DNA of 64,000 nt. Origin: Dactylellina haptotyla. Its lineage: Eukaryota; Ascomycota; Orbiliomycetes; Orbiliales; Orbiliaceae. The notes beneath the pieces are model-generated. The model worked only from the letters and a program-made list of their open reading frames with translations, did not search any database and was not told the DNA's origin. The DNA is taken from the NCBI GenBank assembly GCA_031310005.1, contig CM062381.1, forward strand, positions 2,232,001 to 2,296,000, in the 5' to 3' direction. Each line of letters opens with the position of its first letter. Position 1 is the first letter of the stretch. A program made the position numbers and the translations under genes. Positions 27,710 to 39,640 of this stretch are shown here, piece by piece.

Positions 27710-30700
27710 TTTATACCAATTTAATCTTATAATAATAAAATATTATAAAATATATAATTTATTAATAAAATTAATAAAGACTTTTTTATTACTTCTTTAT
27801 ATATTTATAATTAAAAATAATTATTTAATTTATATAATTTTAATATATAAATTTAATAAAATTTATATTAAAATATTTATATAATTAATATTAATATATT
27901 TTATAAAATTTTATATATTAATTAATAAACTAGGGCTAATTTTTATTATTATTAATATAAAATATTAGATAATTATATTTTATAAATCTATTATTAAATA
28001 AAATAAATTATTTAAAATATTAATTTTTTTAATATATAATATTTATTTTTAAAATGATAAATAATCCTTTTAAATCCAATTTTATAATATTATTGGATTT
28101 AAAAATAATTAATTATAAATTTTTTCTTTTTATTAATAATATAATTTATCTATATAATTATCATAATTTTCTTTATTAAGAAGCTAATTAATATAAATAT
28201 AAATTTAATAATTTAATTTATATAATTTATAATATTTTAAAAATAAATTTTTAATTTATAATAATATAAAATTTTTAAAATTTATTATAAATAAATTCTT
28301 CTAAATTTTATATTTTTTTATAAATTATTTAAAAAATTTTAAATAAATTATAAATATATAATTTTTTTAAAAAGTTTTATTTAAAATATTTTTTATAATA
28401 AGTTTAATTTTTATTTTATTAAATATTTTTAATTTTAATTTTAAAATATATATTTTAAATAAAAATAATAAATAAAATAGAAGTTAAATTCTTTAGTATA
28501 ACTAAAATTTAAAAATAATAAAATCAATATTAAAATATTTTTTTATTAATTTAATAAAATATATTATTAAATTACCATTTTTTAAAAAATTTCAAATTAT
28601 TAATAATTATTTTTATACTTCTTAATATATTTATTATAATTTCTTAATATTTTATAAATATATTATTTTATAATAACTTTTGATTAACTATTCTAATATT
28701 TTTTAAATATTAATTAATTAAATAATTTTATTTAATATATTTTTTTATTATACTAATAATATATTAATTTATTAAATTTTAAAAATAATTTTTTAATTAT
28801 TAATTTTTAATTTTAAATTTTTCCAATTTTATAAAAATAATCCAAAAATATTTTTAAAATTCAATTATTTTTATTTCATTATTATTAATTATTTAACCTT
28901 AATAATTATTTTAAAAATATATAAAAAATTATTTTAATTTAAAATAATTAATTTTAATTTATCGTAGAGTAATTTCAAATTATAAATAATCAATTTTTTT
29001 AATTATTATTATAAGGTTTAATGGTTATTTTATTAATTCAAATGATTCCTTAAAATTTAAAAATTTAAAAATCAATTATAGTTATTGTGAATTTATAAGA
29101 TATTTACTTTTTATATTTTAATAAAAATTATCATTTAATTAAATTAAATCCTTAATAATATAATATTTAATGTTAAAGTTATAGGTAATTATTTTAATAA
29201 CTTTTATTTATATAAATTTAAGTCCTTTTTTAATATAATAAATTAACTAATTTTCACTATATCTAACTATAAAAATATAAATATTAATAATTTAAAAATA
29301 TTCTTATATAAATTTAATTTATTTTAATTCTAAATTATATAAAGAGTTTTTTTTATCTTATCCTAATATCCGTATAATTGTTTGAGTTCTTTAAGAAAGT
29401 ATAAATAATTAATAAATATTTATATCATATAATCATTATTAGCTTTCTATTCTTTATTTCTTTTATTTTCTTTATATTATATAAAATAAAAATTATAAAT
29501 ATAAAAAATAATTCTAATAAAAAACATAAAAAGGAATTGGATTATATTTTTATTATTTCGAAATTATTAATAACAAAAATGAAAGATGGTAGCAGCTTAT
29601 CGAATAAATTAATCAAGTTTATGTGGTAAACCATTAAATTTATCGGTATCTAATATTTTCACTTCTTTATAACAAATAATAGAATAAATTTAATATATGG
29701 GTTGAGAAGATAAATTGTTAAAATTATAAAATTCTCCTTTATTATTGTTAAGGTCCTTATCAAAATCTCCTAATATTTAAAAATCTAAAAATGATTTACA
29801 TTGATATATATTTTTATTAAATACAAAATAAAAATGAATTTTACTTAATCCTAAAGTAAATAATATAGTATTTTTCTTACTTTCATTAGGTACACCTTAT
29901 ACATCCTTATAGGTTTTAATAACTATATAGATAAACATGGCTATTATTTTTTTAAATTCTTATAAGATCTTAATAGTTATTTTTAGATTTTATAAATATC
30001 TATTATTATTTGGGATAATAGCTTTAATATCAATAGTTTTACTGAATGTATATAATTTCTCTTCCTACACTTATATAGTAACGTTAAAATAGATTTTGTT
30101 ATTGATAATTGAAACTTTGTTTTTGTTTTTGAATAAATCAGATTTAAGAATTAGGGGAGGTAATGGAGATATTTTTTGTTTTGTTTTTGTGAGTAAAGAA
30201 GAGTTTGGTTGATTTTGTGAGATTTGGTTTTTAATTTATTTGTTTAAACATTATATAAATAAAAATAATTGTCTTTTTTATTTATAATTTTGTTCTTAAA
30301 AATTATAAAATTTTTTAAATTAAAAAATACTATTATATATATGCTTTTTTTTGATTAAGAGGTGATTAATTAAAATGTTATATTTTGTATATTATTTAAT
30401 ATAATAATATAAATATGCAATACTTAAGATATATAAAAAAAAAATTTTATTTAAAATATTTAAGTTTCTTAACAAAAAGTATATATAAAATTATAAAATA
30501 TTGAAAATAGTTTGTTTAAAATATATAATAATAATAAAATAAAAATAATTAAATATATTAAATTATATTTAAATTAATTAATAAAAATAGAAATTATTTT
30601 ATTAATTTTAATAATAATTTTATATATATAATAATTATTAAATATTTTTTTAAATATTTTTTTTATATACTTATATAATTAAAATATATAAATATATAAA

Positions 30701-30923
30701 TTTTATCTATTTCTCATATTATTTATTTAAATTAAAAAATAAATAAATAAATATTTATATTATATCATAATATAATATATTAAATAAATAAATAAGTTTT
30801 TTAAATAAATATATTAAAAATAATATATATTTATAAATATAAAATATGGTAATAGAATTTAGAACAGTACAGCGCGAAACAAGGTACAAGTATTTATACT
30901 GTCAAGACCTGTGGTCTGTGACA
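27710..30923 (-). mobile_element. Ty3/gypsy family 1 element D: 5' half with 5' LTR
   Basis: Minus-strand copy. 27710 aligns with C at about 18025, and the match runs to the 5' LTR at 30376-30923. It therefore holds leader and gag-side sequence but not the reverse transcriptase block. The right part (about 29580-30230) is less decayed than other copies and keeps more G than C on the plus strand. It is cut at its left by the terminus of U. The remainder is probably left of the window if U and its nested contents are inserted in D. No open frame of note. Confidence 0.82.
30376..30923 (-). repeat. LTR7 (family 1), 5' LTR of element D
   Basis: 548 bp. It starts TGTTATATTTTG. The outer ~80 bp (30850-30923) is well preserved, with AGTACAGCGCGAAACAAGG and AAGACCTGTGGTCTGTGACA. 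This is the best guide to the original sequence of that LTR end. Confidence 0.9.
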
Positions 30924-31184
30924 ATATAATTATTTTTATTTTTATTGTTATTTTTTTAAAATTTGTGTTTTTTTTTTTATTTATTATTTTTATTTTTATT
31001 TTTTTTTATATTTTTTAAAAATAAAAAGAATAAAACAATAATAATATTTAACTTATTAATATTTATTATATTTTTTTTAAAATTTATTAATCATTTTATT
31101 TTTATTATAAAAAGTACTAATATTAGACTTAATATTTATATTTAAAAATTTAAAAATATAATTTAATAAAAAGGAGTTTAAAAA
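30924..31184. other. A+T-rich spacer between element D and the TIR transposon
   Basis: Flank of element D and of the TIR transposon copy 1. T- and A-runs only, no recognisable feature. The 60-codon open stretch at 30963-31145 is a chance frame made of F, L, I and K. Confidence 0.5.
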
Positions 31185-31203
31185 TAGGGGTTGCCAATGG
31201 GCT
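31185..31203 (+). repeat. Terminal inverted repeat, copy 1 left
   Basis: TAGGGGTTGCCAATGGGCT, the exact inverse of the right end. It is followed by CTGTGGGCCCA, which recurs inverted at the right end of copy 2 (TGGGC/TAGGCCCACAG region near 61711-61725). The first ~80 bp keep high G+C while the interior has lost it. Confidence 0.9.
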
Positions 31204-34200
31204 CTGTGGGCCCATTTTTTATATTACGTGGGCCCAACTAAAACCCAATTTATTTAAAGCAAAATTTATTTAAAGCCTAGTTTATTTAAAATCTAATCTA
31301 TTTTTAAGCCTATTAATAAACTTTAAATAAACCCAAAAGAATATATTTTTTTAAATATATTATTTTATATATATAATAATATTTAAATATATAAAAAAAA
31401 TTTTATATAAATTTTAATATTAAAATATAATTATTTATAAAATTTAAAGCTTTATTTATTTTTTATATTATTTATAATATTTTTAAATAATATTTTAAAA
31501 TTTAAAAAATTATTTTCTTAAACTATAATTATAATTTTATGATATATTTAATAATTTTCTTTTTTATTATTGATATTAGATTATTTTATATATTATAATT
31601 TTATAAATATATAATTTATTTTATAACAAAATTTTTATTTCTAATATATTCTATTTTTTTATCAATTTTTATCATTTTTATTGTTTATCATATATTTTAT
31701 TAATTATTAAAATTATATTTGTAAAATATTAATCAATTAGTCTTGTTATATTATTATTAAATATATTAAATAATATATTTTGGATAGTAAAAGTAATAAA
31801 TTAATAAATTATATTTTATATAAAATAATATTTAAATATTACTAAATATTTTTTCTATATTAATTAAAATTATTAAATTATAAAATATATTTTTTATTAT
31901 TTTTACAAATATTAAATAATTGAAATAATATTTCTTCCACTAATCTAAAAAAATAATTGTGATAAATTTTAATTTATTTAATTTTTTAAATCAAATTTAT
32001 TAATTTATTTTATTATATATATTATTTTTTTTATTATTTTTATTTTTAAACAAATTTCAAATTTATAGTTTAAAATTTTAAAATAATCTATTATTTAAAT
32101 TTTAAAATAATTATTATAATAAATTTAAATATATTTATTTAATAATAATAATTTAACTATTTATTTTTAATAAATAATTTATATAATAATAATTTAAAAA
32201 TTTAATTTAATAATTTTAATAATACTTAAAACTATATTTTTTACTATATATATATTTTTAATTTAATTTATAATTTAAAATTAAATTAATATTATAAAAA
32301 TACTATTTTTTAATTTATTTTAAAATAATATTATTTTAATTTTTTAAAATTAACGTTTAAAGTTACTTATAAATTTTTTATTTATTTATATAAACTTTTT
32401 AATATTAATATATTTTTTATATAATTAAAAAAATTATTATAAATGTTTAAATTATATAATTTTAATTAAATAGATGATAATATTTAAAAAGTTTATTTAT
32501 AAAAAAATAATATATTAATTTTTTTAATTTATAATTATTTAAAAATTTTAAAATATATTTTTAAAATTATATATATTACTATTAAGTTTAATTTAAGTTT
32601 TAATAATTTTTAAAACTATAAAAATTAAAATAAATATTAATATAATTAAATTTTATTACATTTTATATTTAATATTAAATTAATAAATTATAACTATTTA
32701 TTATTATAAGAGAAAATTTTATTAAATTTTAATTTTAACTATAATTTTTAAATTTATTTAAATTTTAATTAAAAATACTTATAATAATTTTTATTATATT
32801 AATATAATATTATTATACATATAGAAGTATTGATAATTTTATATTATTAAAAATATTTAATAAAATAAAAATTATATAATTTTAAATTTAATTATATCAA
32901 CTATTATAAAAAATATAAAATAATAATAATTATTATTATTACTTCTATTAAATTAATAAAATTATATTATAAATTATATAATATATAAAATATAAAAATA
33001 TAATTATTAATTTTTTAGATATAATTTTATTAATTTGGCTACTTTTTAATTTAATTTTTAAAAAAAAAATTTATAATATTAATATTTATATTTAATTTCA
33101 TTTTATTATTTATATTTATTTAAAATTATTCTATATAATTAAAAATATTTATTATTATAAAATAATTGTTAATAGTATTATTTATTATATTCAAATAAAT
33201 AATCTTATATATTATATAAATTTAAAATATCTAAAACTATTTTTTATTATATATTTATTAATATATTTTTAATTAATTATTTAAACTTAATTAAATAAAA
33301 TTGAATACCTCAATTATCTATAATCAATATATAATAATAGTAAAATAAATATTATTAAATAAAATCAAACATTTAACATCAATAAAAACCTTTCAATATA
33401 AAAATTATAAATTTTTTAATATTTTTAATTTATATAATTTTATTAATTAAATTATTTTTAATTTATTTAATAAAAAATAATATATTAAAATTTAACATTT
33501 AAAATAAATTATAAATTTTAATTTAAAATTTAAAACATATTATTAAAAATATAGTTTTTAAATATTAATTTTAAAATTTTTAAAAATATATTATAATTTT
33601 ATTTTATAAAGTATTAATTCTATTATATATTATTAATAAATATATTTAAATAACATATATACTAGATTATCAAATAATTTTTAAAATATTTTAAAATTTT
33701 ATTATCTTTTTTAAGTTATTTTTTAACATCTAATTAATTTAAATATTATTTAAAATTAAAATATATAATTATTTATAAAATATTATAGATAATAAAAATA
33801 AATTTAATATTAAATAAATAGTTTTTATTTTTAATTTTTATAATCTTTATAAAATTTAAGTATTTATTAAACCTTTTATAAAATTTTAAACTAATAATAA
33901 TATTAACTTTAAATTTTCTTAATATTTAAAATATTATAAAATTATTCTCTATTATTATAAAAATTTAAATTTTTTAAAATTTTAAATATTTTGAAGCTTT
34001 GTTATTATTAATAAAAAAATTATTATTAGTTTTAAAATTTTTAAATAATGTAATTGAAATTTCAAAAAACTTATTTTAATAAAACAATAAAATTTATAAA
34101 TAAAATAAATATATATATTAAATTTATAAATAAATATTTTTATATAAATAATTAATATATATGTGAATTTGAAAATTATTTATATATTATTAAATTATAA

Positions 34201-34564
34201 CTTAAATATTTCTTTTATTAATTCATATATTAAATAATAATTTAAATATAATAATTAATATATAATAAATTTTAAAAATTTATTTAATAATATGGAATTT
34301 TGAATTAAAAATTATATATTTAAAATTAAAAAATTACCAATACTTATAATATTTATTGAAATATATTGATATATATATAATATTATTTATTATATATTAT
34401 TGATTTTCTTTTATACACTTATATATATAAATATATATATATATATAATTAATTATTTAATTTTTTATTAATATATTTTAAATTTAATTATAATAAAAAT
34501 GGATATATTCTAGTAACTAACCAAATCATCCACATCCAATATTTTATATTAAGAATATTGATAA

Positions 34565-34605
34565 ATAAAAAGAATTTTAATAATAAATTAAAATATTAAT
34601 AAGTA
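34565..34605. repeat. Single copy of the unit that is tandemly repeated in copy 2
   Basis: AGAATTTTAATAATAAATTA and onward is the inverse of the ~37-bp unit present about five times at 58251-58410 in copy 2. It occurs only once here. Confidence 0.7.
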
Positions 34606-34840
34606 ATATGTTTTTCTAACTTTTAATTTAAAATTATTAAATATTATATTATTTTTAATATTATAATATAAAAATTAATTAATAAAATATTATAATTAGA
34701 AAGATTTAGTAATTAAATAAAAAATAAATAAATTTATAATCAAAAATTTATAATTTTATAATATAATATAATTAATAAATAATTATATATATTAATATAT
34801 AAAATAATAATATATTATATATATAATATAAATATATAAA

Positions 34841-34880
34841 AATAATAAAAAATAATAAAAAATAATAAAAAATAATATAA
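34841..34880. repeat. AATAATAAAA tandem repeat in copy 1
   Basis: About four 10-bp units. The matching part of copy 2 (56752-56832) carries a longer TATATTTTTA-type array. Confidence 0.65.
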
Positions 34881-35984
34881 AATAATATAAATTTATATAA
34901 TATAATAAATATTTATATAATATAATAAATATATTTAAAATTTAATATTCTATTTAAACTTTTTTATTATATTTTAATAAAATTAACACCACACATTAAA
35001 ATAAATTATTTTTAATTTTTTATCTTTAAAAACTTAAGATTTTACTAAAATTATAAATTTATGATTAATAAATTTATAATTAATTAATTATTATATTATA
35101 AAATAAATATATTAATAAATATTTAAATATAATATAAAATATAATAGAAATTTTAATTAATTAAAATAATATATTTATTATAAAATTATTTTATTTTAAT
35201 ATATTAATAATTTAATATATATTTAGATATTTAATCATAAAACCAACTATTTTTATATATATATAAAATATAATTTTCTAACTATAATTTTATTATTAAT
35301 ATATTTTTTATTTTATTTATATTTTAATATTTTTATCTTTATATTATATAATATTTTCTAAACTAACTAATTTTAAACAATTATTTAAATATATTTTTAA
35401 GTTTCTATTTTTAAATAGTAGGTATAAAAAATACTTTTAATAAATTAAATATTAATAAATAAATCATTATTTAATATATTTATTAATAAAATATAAATAA
35501 TACATTAAAAGAAATTATATAAGTTTAAAAATTTAAAAATTTTATATTTATTATTTTACTATTTATTTATCTTATCTAAAAAATTATTTAAAATTATACA
35601 ATAGACTTTAGATTCTAAACTTTTATTTTAATTATTCTATAAAAAGCAACAGAGAAGTTTATATCTTTATAATTTAAAAATAAATATTATTAATATATAT
35701 AATTAATAATTTTTTAACTAATATTATTTATTATTGTTATAAAAATTACAATATTTAATTACTAAATATTAATAATAAAAGATATATAACTTTACCAAAA
35801 ATTATTAAAAATAATATATAGTTAGATTATTTACCCCAATAAACCCAAAAAAACGTATAACAATTTATCAACATATTTAATAATAATTAAAGAATAGATA
35901 AATTAAGTAAAAAAAAGATGGAATTTAATTTAAAAAAGGTAACAAAAAAAGATTAATAAAAGAAGGGTAAAAAAAAAAAAAACT

Positions 35985-36299
35985 TAATAATAGTAGTAGT
36001 AGTGGTGGTGGTGGTGATAATAATAATAATAATAATAATGACGACGATGGCAACAATAATAATGATAATGATAATAAAAATAATAAAAATAAAAATAAAA
36101 ATAAAAATAATAATAAAAATAAGAATAAAAATAAGAATAATAATAAAAATAAAAACAAAAACAAAAATAAAAATGGGAATAAAAACGGAGATAAAAATAA
36201 AAACGGAAATAAAAATGGTAATAAAAATAAAAATAACAATAAAAATGAAAATAAAAATAAAAACAGGGATGGGGATGAAAACAGAAACAAAAATAGAGC
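35985..36299. repeat. Compound microsatellite inside TIR transposon copy 1
   Basis: AATAATAGTAGTAGTGGTGG, then AAT units, then AAAAAT-type units for about 300 bp. A matching array in inverse orientation is at 55617-55891 in copy 2, so it belongs to the element and is not a chance neighbour. Long open frames on both strands (35925-36290 and 36002-36382) come only from the repeat period and code low-complexity runs of L/F or I/K; they are not genes. Confidence 0.85.
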
Positions 36300-36629
36300 T
36301 AAATAGGTTAAATTTTCATTATATAATTAATTATAAATTTTATTATATATTTATTTTTATTATTATTAAATATGTTAAATAACTTATAATAAAATTAAAA
36401 CCTAAATAACTTTATAATATGATTATATTATGTTAAATTTAATAATATAATATTATAATTATTATTATATATGTAAAAAAATAATATAGTTTAAAATAGG
36501 AAATTAAATTTAATTAGAATTTAATTTATTATTTAATAATTTATTTAAAATTTAAAGTTTATTTTAAACTTATTTATAGGCTTTGAATGGGCTCTGGGTT
36601 TAAATGGGCTGGGTCTATAATATTAGTTT

Positions 36630-36658
36630 TGGGCTGGGCTCAACCGGAGCCCAGCCCA
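36630..36658. repeat. Subterminal GC hairpin of TIR transposon copy 1
   Basis: Perfect 12-bp stem: TGGGCTGGGCTC at 36630-36641 and GAGCCCAGCCCA at 36647-36658, with loop AACCG. It lies 13 bp inside the right end. The same hairpin, with a 9-bp stem left, is at the left end of copy 2 (55289-55313). Possibly a transposase binding or strand-folding site. Confidence 0.85.
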
Positions 36659-36671
36659 TTGGCAACCCCTA
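36653..36671 (-). repeat. Terminal inverted repeat, copy 1 right
   Basis: AGCCCATTGGCAACCCCTA, the inverse of the left TIR. The sequence outside (ATTGATC...) shows no convincing direct repeat of the left flank. Confidence 0.88.
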
Positions 36672-39640
36672 ATTGATCTTATACTTTTAGTAATTATTTT
36701 TGAGTGAACAATTTTTATTAGATTGTCTCAATCTTTTAACAATTAATGGAAGTATAATAGATTTATTTTTAATGTTAATATAAATTGTTTTGTAATATTA
36801 AATGAGAAAAATATATAAATGTATGTGTGTTAAAATAGTAAAAAAAATTGTTATTAGACTGTTAAAAGCCGCCCCTAAATTAATAATATTATTTATAGAT
36901 GGTCCCCCCTTCTTTTTATTAAAAAATTAATTAATATATAAGTTTTAATATTAATTTTTAGTTTTATTAATACCCTGTTTTTTTTTAAATAGTATTAGTT
37001 TTTTTGAGTTTAATAATATAGGTTTTAATTCTTATTATAAGAAAATAATTAATAATATTTTATTAGTTTTAAAATATGATTATTATAATAAATTAAAAGA
37101 AATAATATTTATATAATAATTTAATAATAAAATATAAATTATTAAAAAAAATATAGAAATATATTTTTATTATTTGTTAATAGATTTTACTTATTTAAAT
37201 AATGTTATATTTTATATAATATATAAAATTTAACTATTTTTTTTAGAAATCTAAAATATTAATTATATATTTTAAATTATATTATTAAATTAAAAATTTT
37301 CAAATTTATATAATAAATATTATAAAATATATAGTATTAAATATAAATATAAAATAGAATATTTTTATTAATTAAATTTAAATTATAATTAAAAAAATTA
37401 TTAAAAAAAATATATTTATAAAAATTAATTAAATATATAAAACTTTATATTTAATTTATATTAATTTATTTTAAATAATTTTAAATAATATATATATATA
37501 TATTATTAAATTTAAAAACATAATTAATATTCTATAATTTAATAATAAAAATATACTATTAAATTATAATAAATTTAAAACAACCCCAATTTTTCCTTTA
37601 TTTCTATTAAAAACTTTAAAATTAAATTTTAAAAATTTTCTAAACTAATTTTTAAATAAATTTAAATTTTTTATTTAATTTTCCAAATTTATTTATTAAA
37701 ATTTATTTTAATATTAAATAATAAATTATATTTTTATTTTAATTTTTTATTTATTTTTTTAAATGTATTTTTCGATTTTTTAAATTATATAGGTGAATAA
37801 AAACTTTAATGATATTATAAAATTTATTTATTTAATTAATTAAAATAATATATATTTTTAAGATTATAATTTTACATTTATTAGTTTTATTATTTTCATA
37901 TTTATTAATTATAATTTAGTGGATATAATTAAATCAATATTTATTAATAATAAATTAATTTTTAAATTAAAATATATTAAAGTTTTTTAACATAATTAAT
38001 TAATAATTATTTTTTAAAATAATTATTTTAAATATATATAGGGTTATAAAATTACTATTATAAAATATTTTTTTTATTAAAATAAAAGATTTTAATCATC
38101 TTTAACCCTCTTAAATATATTAAAATAATATTTAAATTTAATAAATATTTATAAGATTAAAATAAAATTAATAATAGTTTTTATTTAAATTATTTTGATA
38201 ATATATTTTTTAATTTAGGTAATTAATTTAATATAAAATTATAAGTAAATTTGAAAATTTGAATAAATAATTAATATATTTTTTAAATTATTTTATATAT
38301 TGTATATTATAAAGCAAATATTATCAAAAACATATTATTAAACTTAATAAATTGTTCCAAATCCTCAAAATTTAATTTATCGTTATTAAAAAAATTTTTA
38401 ATAATAAAGTTTTTTATTAGATTATAAAGTGGGGTAAAAATTCACTCCCTTAACTTTTTTTAAAAATCATATTAAAATACCAGAGTCAAAGTATTTAATA
38501 AAAAAGAAAAAAAATTATATTAAGTTTATTAAGAGAATTTATCATTAAAAAACATAAAAGTATAAAAAAACTTAATATCTTTATATTGGCTAAGTTGTAA
38601 AGCGGCAATATTTCTATTAAATTAAGATATTTATGATAGTATATGGTTGTGGAAGGCTGTAGGAATTTTAATACTTTTAAAATTATTAAAAATATTTGTA
38701 GTATTAAAAAACATATACAATAATATATTAACCAACCTCTTAAAGTGATTATTAAATTCAAAAAAATTTATAATTTATATAAAATCCTGAAAACTATCAA
38801 TTTTAAAGCGTGGAAAGTTAAAGCGAAAAAGGGGGGCTTATTCAGAAAGCTCTTCAAAATCATTTAATTTGGAATTTTAATTAGAAAGTCCAAATCCCGA
38901 ATTTATAAATTTTATATTTTATTTAATAGATATATATAAAGTGGAAAATTTAGTGGGATTAGAAGTTATTTATTTGAATATTTTGAGCCCTTTATTTTTA
39001 GTTTAAGAGTTTAGAAGGTATGAAAATTATATTAAATAAAATTTAATATTATTTGTTACACTAACATCTAGTAAAAACGTCTTGTCTTTAAATTTGTTGA
39101 AAATGTATTTTTTTGAAACTTGTTTTTTTTGACATACTAGTTATAACTTATTAGTTATATTAATTTAACAACTAGTGAGTATTTTAATACTTACTTAATA
39201 AATTAAGAATCAAATATAGCAAATATTGTAATCAGATTAGAGTGGTATTGTGGTTTATAATTAGTAAAAATATCAATAAAATAAGAATATTTTTAACTGC
39301 TGATTTAAAATAGGATATATTTATAAATAATTAGTAAATGGAAAATAGAAAAAGTATATTAAAGTTGTAATGTTAATAATAAAAACATAAAATATAATAA
39401 ATTTATTATAAAAAAAAATATCTATATTAGTTTTATATTAAGGTTATATATATTTATAACGTTAATTAAATTAAATGTGTAAAAAAAAACTATATTATAA
39501 ATATATTTAAGTTATATAATATAAAAAATTTAGTAAATATTTTAACTAATATACAAATGTAAATTAAATTTAAATTTAATTAATAAATCTTTATTCAAAT
39601 ATAAAATTATAAAATTAATTTATGAATTTAATATTTATAA
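36672..39640. other. Unassigned A+T-rich stretch, partly less decayed
   Basis: No element of this window aligns here. 36672-38340 is mostly A/T with two small GC patches (AAGCCGCCCC near 36867 and GGTCCCCCC near 36901). 38340-39250 is clearly less decayed, with ordinary words such as GGTTGTGGAAGGCTG near 38644 and AAGCGAAAAAGGGGGGC near 38821. An 88-codon open stretch on the minus strand (38495-38761) lies in it. Its product is hydrophobic (many I, L, F, Y) and matches no family I recognise, so I do not call it a gene. Possibly remnant unique sequence or the edge of an older element. Confidence 0.4.

Larger units (their letters stand above)
31185..36671 (+). mobile_element. TIR DNA transposon, copy 1 (possibly hAT)
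   Basis: 5487 bp, bounded by inverted ends: the left end begins TAGGGGTTGCCAATGGGCT and the right end finishes GCCCATTGGCAACCCCTA. The whole length aligns in reverse with copy 2 (55274-61741), which proves the element's extent. Short TAGGGG-type termini followed by GGGC-rich subterminal sequence are common in hAT elements. However, no 8-bp target duplication is visible, and both ends are also compatible with a TA duplication, so the superfamily stays open. The interior is strongly A+T-converted and I find no transposase frame. Features inside: a trinucleotide/hexanucleotide microsatellite near the right end, a GC-rich hairpin at the right end, and an AATAATAAAA repeat. Ends defined here as left = 31185 set the plus orientation by convention only. 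Confidence 0.85.

Noticed and set aside
30963-31145. 60-codon open frame, plus strand
   Set aside because: T-run coding for F and L, not a membrane protein gene.
35925-36382. Overlapping open frames on both strands (121 and 126 codons)
   Set aside because: Produced by the period-three and period-six microsatellite; low-complexity L/F and I/K products.
38495-38761. 88-codon open frame, minus strand, in the less decayed island
   Set aside because: Considered as a DDE transposase or host gene fragment; no motif supports either. Kept as an observation only.
39055-39180. Possible small inverted-repeat element (TGTTACACTAACATC... and CTAGT words)
   Set aside because: Inverted matches are short and imperfect, and no target duplication is seen.
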